DNA of 64,000 nt, from positions 1-64,000 of the forward strand of contig OW569364.1 in NCBI GenBank assembly GCA_937625935.1, read 5' to 3'. The notes under the pieces were generated by a model that was given only the letters and a program-made list of their open reading frames with translations, had not been told where the DNA came from and made no database searches. Source of the DNA: Tetramitus jugosus (taxonomy: Eukaryota; Heterolobosea; Eutetramitea; Acrasida; Vahlkampfiidae). Position numbers and translations under genes: made by a program. Positions 61,895 to 64,000 of the stretch are shown here, one piece after another (positions within the stretch are counted from its first letter, which is position 1; every line of letters begins with the position of its first letter).

Positions 61895-62560
61895 TTATTT
61901 GGCGTACTTGGCAGTGTAATCTTTGGCATTCTTGTCGAATGAGGATCGATCATTAATGTACTCTTCTGCTACAGCCTCAGCCAATGGATGATCAACGTTT
62001 GGAGTTCTCAGTAGCTCCTGAAGTGCCAAAACAACTTCGTTGACAGTAATCATTGGTGACCAATCATCCTTTCTGATTATACCAAGACAGACTTTACCTT
62101 CCTTGTCTATCAACAACAAAACAAGCAAGAACAACAACAACAAAAATTTCATGTTAGCTTTTCTGTGCGCACAATCCCAAAAAAAATCAAGTGTGGTGCG
62201 CAACTTCCTGTAAGCTTTCAAACAACAACAACAACCAAAAAGCTTTTTGCACCAAAAAGCTTCTTCAACCAACAATGTGGGTCAAAAACAACAATAATCA
62301 ACAGTAAACATACCAAAATTTGGGTGATACACTTGATGAACACACTTGATCTCTGGTGGATGGAATGGATATTCATTTGGGAACTTGAAATCAAATGTAA
62401 ATGTGCCCTTTTCGTATGGTGTGCTCTTTGGTCCAATAAATGCCACTCTCCATTGATCCACCTTCTCATCAACCATGTCGACTGAACAGCCTTCCATTGG
62501 CTTCTTCTTGATGTTCATGAGTTCTTTGGTTAATCTTTGTTCTCTCTTTTGTGAGCTCAT
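61895..62560 (-). CDS. Ubiquitin-conjugating enzyme E2, UBE2L3-like (two exons)
   Basis: Exons 62560-62314 and 62106-61895 (GTATGT...GATAG) join YHPNF to DKEGKVCLGII; 152 residues. Start Met chosen at MSSQKREQRL, matching E2 N-termini. The catalytic Cys lies in KVCLGII, with HPN upstream (YHPNF) and the acidic/basic pattern of the UBE2L group (DWSPMITVNEVVLALQELL; HPLAEAVAEEYINDR). UBE2L3-type enzymes work preferentially with HECT and RBR ligases. The 207-base intron is long for this window and T-rich. Confidence 0.9.
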
Positions 62561-62791
62561 CTTGTTGTTGTTTGTTTTGGATGGATGGTTATCAATCACT
62601 ATGTGTGTTTAGCTTTTGTGTTGCTTGTTTTTTGATTTTGTTTTGTTTCAGAACAATTTTTTTCGCATGCAAAATGGAAATCTTTATTTAGAACTTGAAA
62701 GACTTTCATGACAAGTTCGAGTGAGGAACATTGGCCTTGCGGGTGATGGTTCAACTACGACATTGTTGTTCTGTGAAAAGTTCATTTTTTA

Positions 62792-64000
62792 TTATTGATA
62801 GGTGATTGTAAAGTCAGACAAATCCTCTGTGCCTGTGATCACTAATCCCTTCTCATTGGCCAAATGCAACAGACAAATGAAGCAGAAGGGCACTGAAACA
62901 TCTGAAAAATCTGGTACTTTGGTGTTGTTGGTTCGATTTGGTAGGCTCTTGGCCTTGCTTACTTCACGCAGCGAAGTGATAACCGAGGAGAAATGCTTCG
63001 TGTTTGAATCTTCTTCCTTGTCGTTTGATGCTTCTTCTTCTTCCTTCTCGATAGCTTGCCATAAGTGATCCTTGAGAGCTTTAACGTCCACCTTCTTGGC
63101 TCTCGTGGCATACTTAATATTGAGCTTTTCCACTATCCGAGGTGCTTCTGCAAGTTTAACAGTTTGGTTCAAATCATTGACAATGTGTCCAGATTCCATT
63201 GGCTCATCTGAAACAGTCTGGTCCAGGTTTGGATTGTTGATCATTTCAGGTTGTATTATACCAGGCTGAATGTTGGAGGTGCTGTCGTCGTCATCATCTG
63301 CAAACAGGTCATCACCACCGAACGCTAGATCAAAACCTACATCACCTCCACCACCAATCATGGCATCTCCATCTGCGTCATCCTCATCAACTTCTTGTGC
63401 TGACGTTCTTTCAGAGGATTGTGTCTCTACTGTTGTTACAACAGAAGATTTGGATGATTTCTTCTTATTTGTCTGTGATGCCATGTTTGGCAATAAGAAT
63501 GGCTGTTGAAGCGAAGAAATGTCATAGTGTACATCTTCTGGCAATAGGTGCGTCTTCTTCACTGACGTTTTAATTGTTCGCTCAGCAATAGATATCGAAG
63601 ATTTCTTCTCTGTCTTGTCCACTTCAAATGCCTTCTTGCTGACCTCATAAGGTTCAGTAGTAAAATCAAATGAGGCAACATTTGTCTTCTTTCGTTTCTT
63701 GGTAGTTGTTTTCGACTTGCCTCTTTTGGATCTGGTGGAGCTAAATGTCCACAGATTAGCACCCGCCCAGTTGTTACCCTTGACCTTCTCTTGATCAATA
63801 AACGAGTATTGGTTTGCAAGGTCCAATTGATCTGACTCCATCAGTTGTGACAGAGGATTTTGGCTACTGGCAGCATTCGATTGCTGTGAAGACACTTGAG
63901 AGTCAGCAGCACCATCAGTGTTGGTCATTTCTTCATCTTCATATGTGTTAAAGTCTGCATCTAGAAGTCCTTCTTCATCATCTCCATCAGACAAATCACC
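62792..64000 (-). CDS. Condensin subunit CAP-H/Barren, C-terminal part (N-terminus outside the window)
   Basis: The frame enters from beyond 64000 and ends at 62792, giving 403 residues here. No true start is seen. The C-terminal Barren signature is clear: LNIKYATRAKKVDVKALKDHLWQAI and VPFCFICLLHLANEKGLVI...DLSDFTI at the end. An acidic Ser-rich region and a Lys-rich basic stretch precede it, as in CAP-H. CAP-H is the kleisin bridging SMC2/SMC4 and the HEAT subunits in condensin I; the conserved end binds SMC4. Confidence 0.92.
   Translation of the reverse strand, partial: GDLSDGDDEEGLLDADFNTYEDEEMTNTDGAADSQVSSQQSNAASSQNPLSQLMESDQLDLANQYSFIDQEKVKGNNWAGANLWTFSSTRSKRGKSKTTTKKRKKTNVASFDFTTEPYEVSKKAFEVDKTEKKSSISIAERTIKTSVKKTHLLPEDVHYDISSLQQPFLLPNMASQTNKKKSSKSSVVTTVETQSSERTSAQEVDEDDADGDAMIGGGGDVGFDLAFGGDDLFADDDDDSTSNIQPGIIQPEMINNPNLDQTVSDEPMESGHIVNDLNQTVKLAEAPRIVEKLNIKYATRAKKVDVKALKDHLWQAIEKEEEEASNDKEEDSNTKHFSSVITSLREVSKAKSLPNRTNNTKVPDFSDVSVPFCFICLLHLANEKGLVITGTEDLSDFTITYQ

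Overview
This is a piece of nuclear DNA from a free-living protist, most likely a heterolobosean amoeboflagellate of the Naegleria type. Genes are close together on both strands, intergenic gaps are often under 300 bases, and introns are few, short (about 40-130 bases) and GT-AG. The gene families fit: many RCC1-repeat proteins, RGS fusions, cache/cyclase-like receptors, an RWP-RK regulator, a RIB43A axonemal protein and cytochrome P450s. The genus is inferred from gene content and style; I cannot name the species.

Positions 1-887 contain no G and look like a chromosome end: 52 uninterrupted AAACCC units (559-870), preceded outward by poly-C and AT-rich text that is probably base-calling artefact. 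The telomere-like tract runs straight into a truncated SWIM-zinc-finger (MULE-type) frame (888-1602), then a decayed LINE-like element (about 1.74-3.0 kb) that carries a nested 196-bp MITE.

The 3.5-42 kb part is ordinary gene-dense chromosome. It holds two secreted or surface repeat proteins; two adjacent RGS fusions (MHYT-PAS-RGS and AhpC/TSA-RGS); an RCC1-EGF-TM-kinase receptor; a DAG/sphingoid-base kinase-like enzyme; a cache-type receptor with a degenerate cyclase domain; and a self-sufficient P450-reductase fusion. It continues with a Sec1/Munc18-like protein (SCFD2-like), an alkaline ceramidase, CNOT9, a TIM17-like translocase subunit, an NSUN-like RNA methyltransferase, an ankyrin protein, two F-box proteins, an RCC1-like protein and a 2OG-Fe(II) dioxygenase.

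The 42-45 kb part has a tRNA-Leu(CAA) with a 5'-truncated non-LTR retroelement 75 bases or less upstream of it, then a small secreted Cys-rich protein with a frameshift. The 45.9-53.7 kb part has a P450, a RIB43A protein, an RWP-RK regulator, a basic hypothetical protein and a secreted propeller-like protein.

The most structured part is 53.9-59.7 kb. An intact 5S rRNA gene plus RCC1-like gene is followed by a second, broken unit with the same three landmarks in the same order: 5S upstream flank, 5S gene lacking its last 12 bases, and RCC1 3' tail. This second unit is split by an Arf-like GTPase gene, retroelement pieces and an antisense SSU rRNA fragment. The retroelement copies share hairpins at their 3' ends, and two of them end next to Pol III genes.

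The window closes with a wax-ester synthase/DGAT-like acyltransferase, a UBE2L3-like E2 enzyme and the C-terminal part of condensin subunit CAP-H/Barren. Two genes carry single-base frameshifts at short homopolymers, which, with the poly-C end, suggests a long-read assembly with residual indels.
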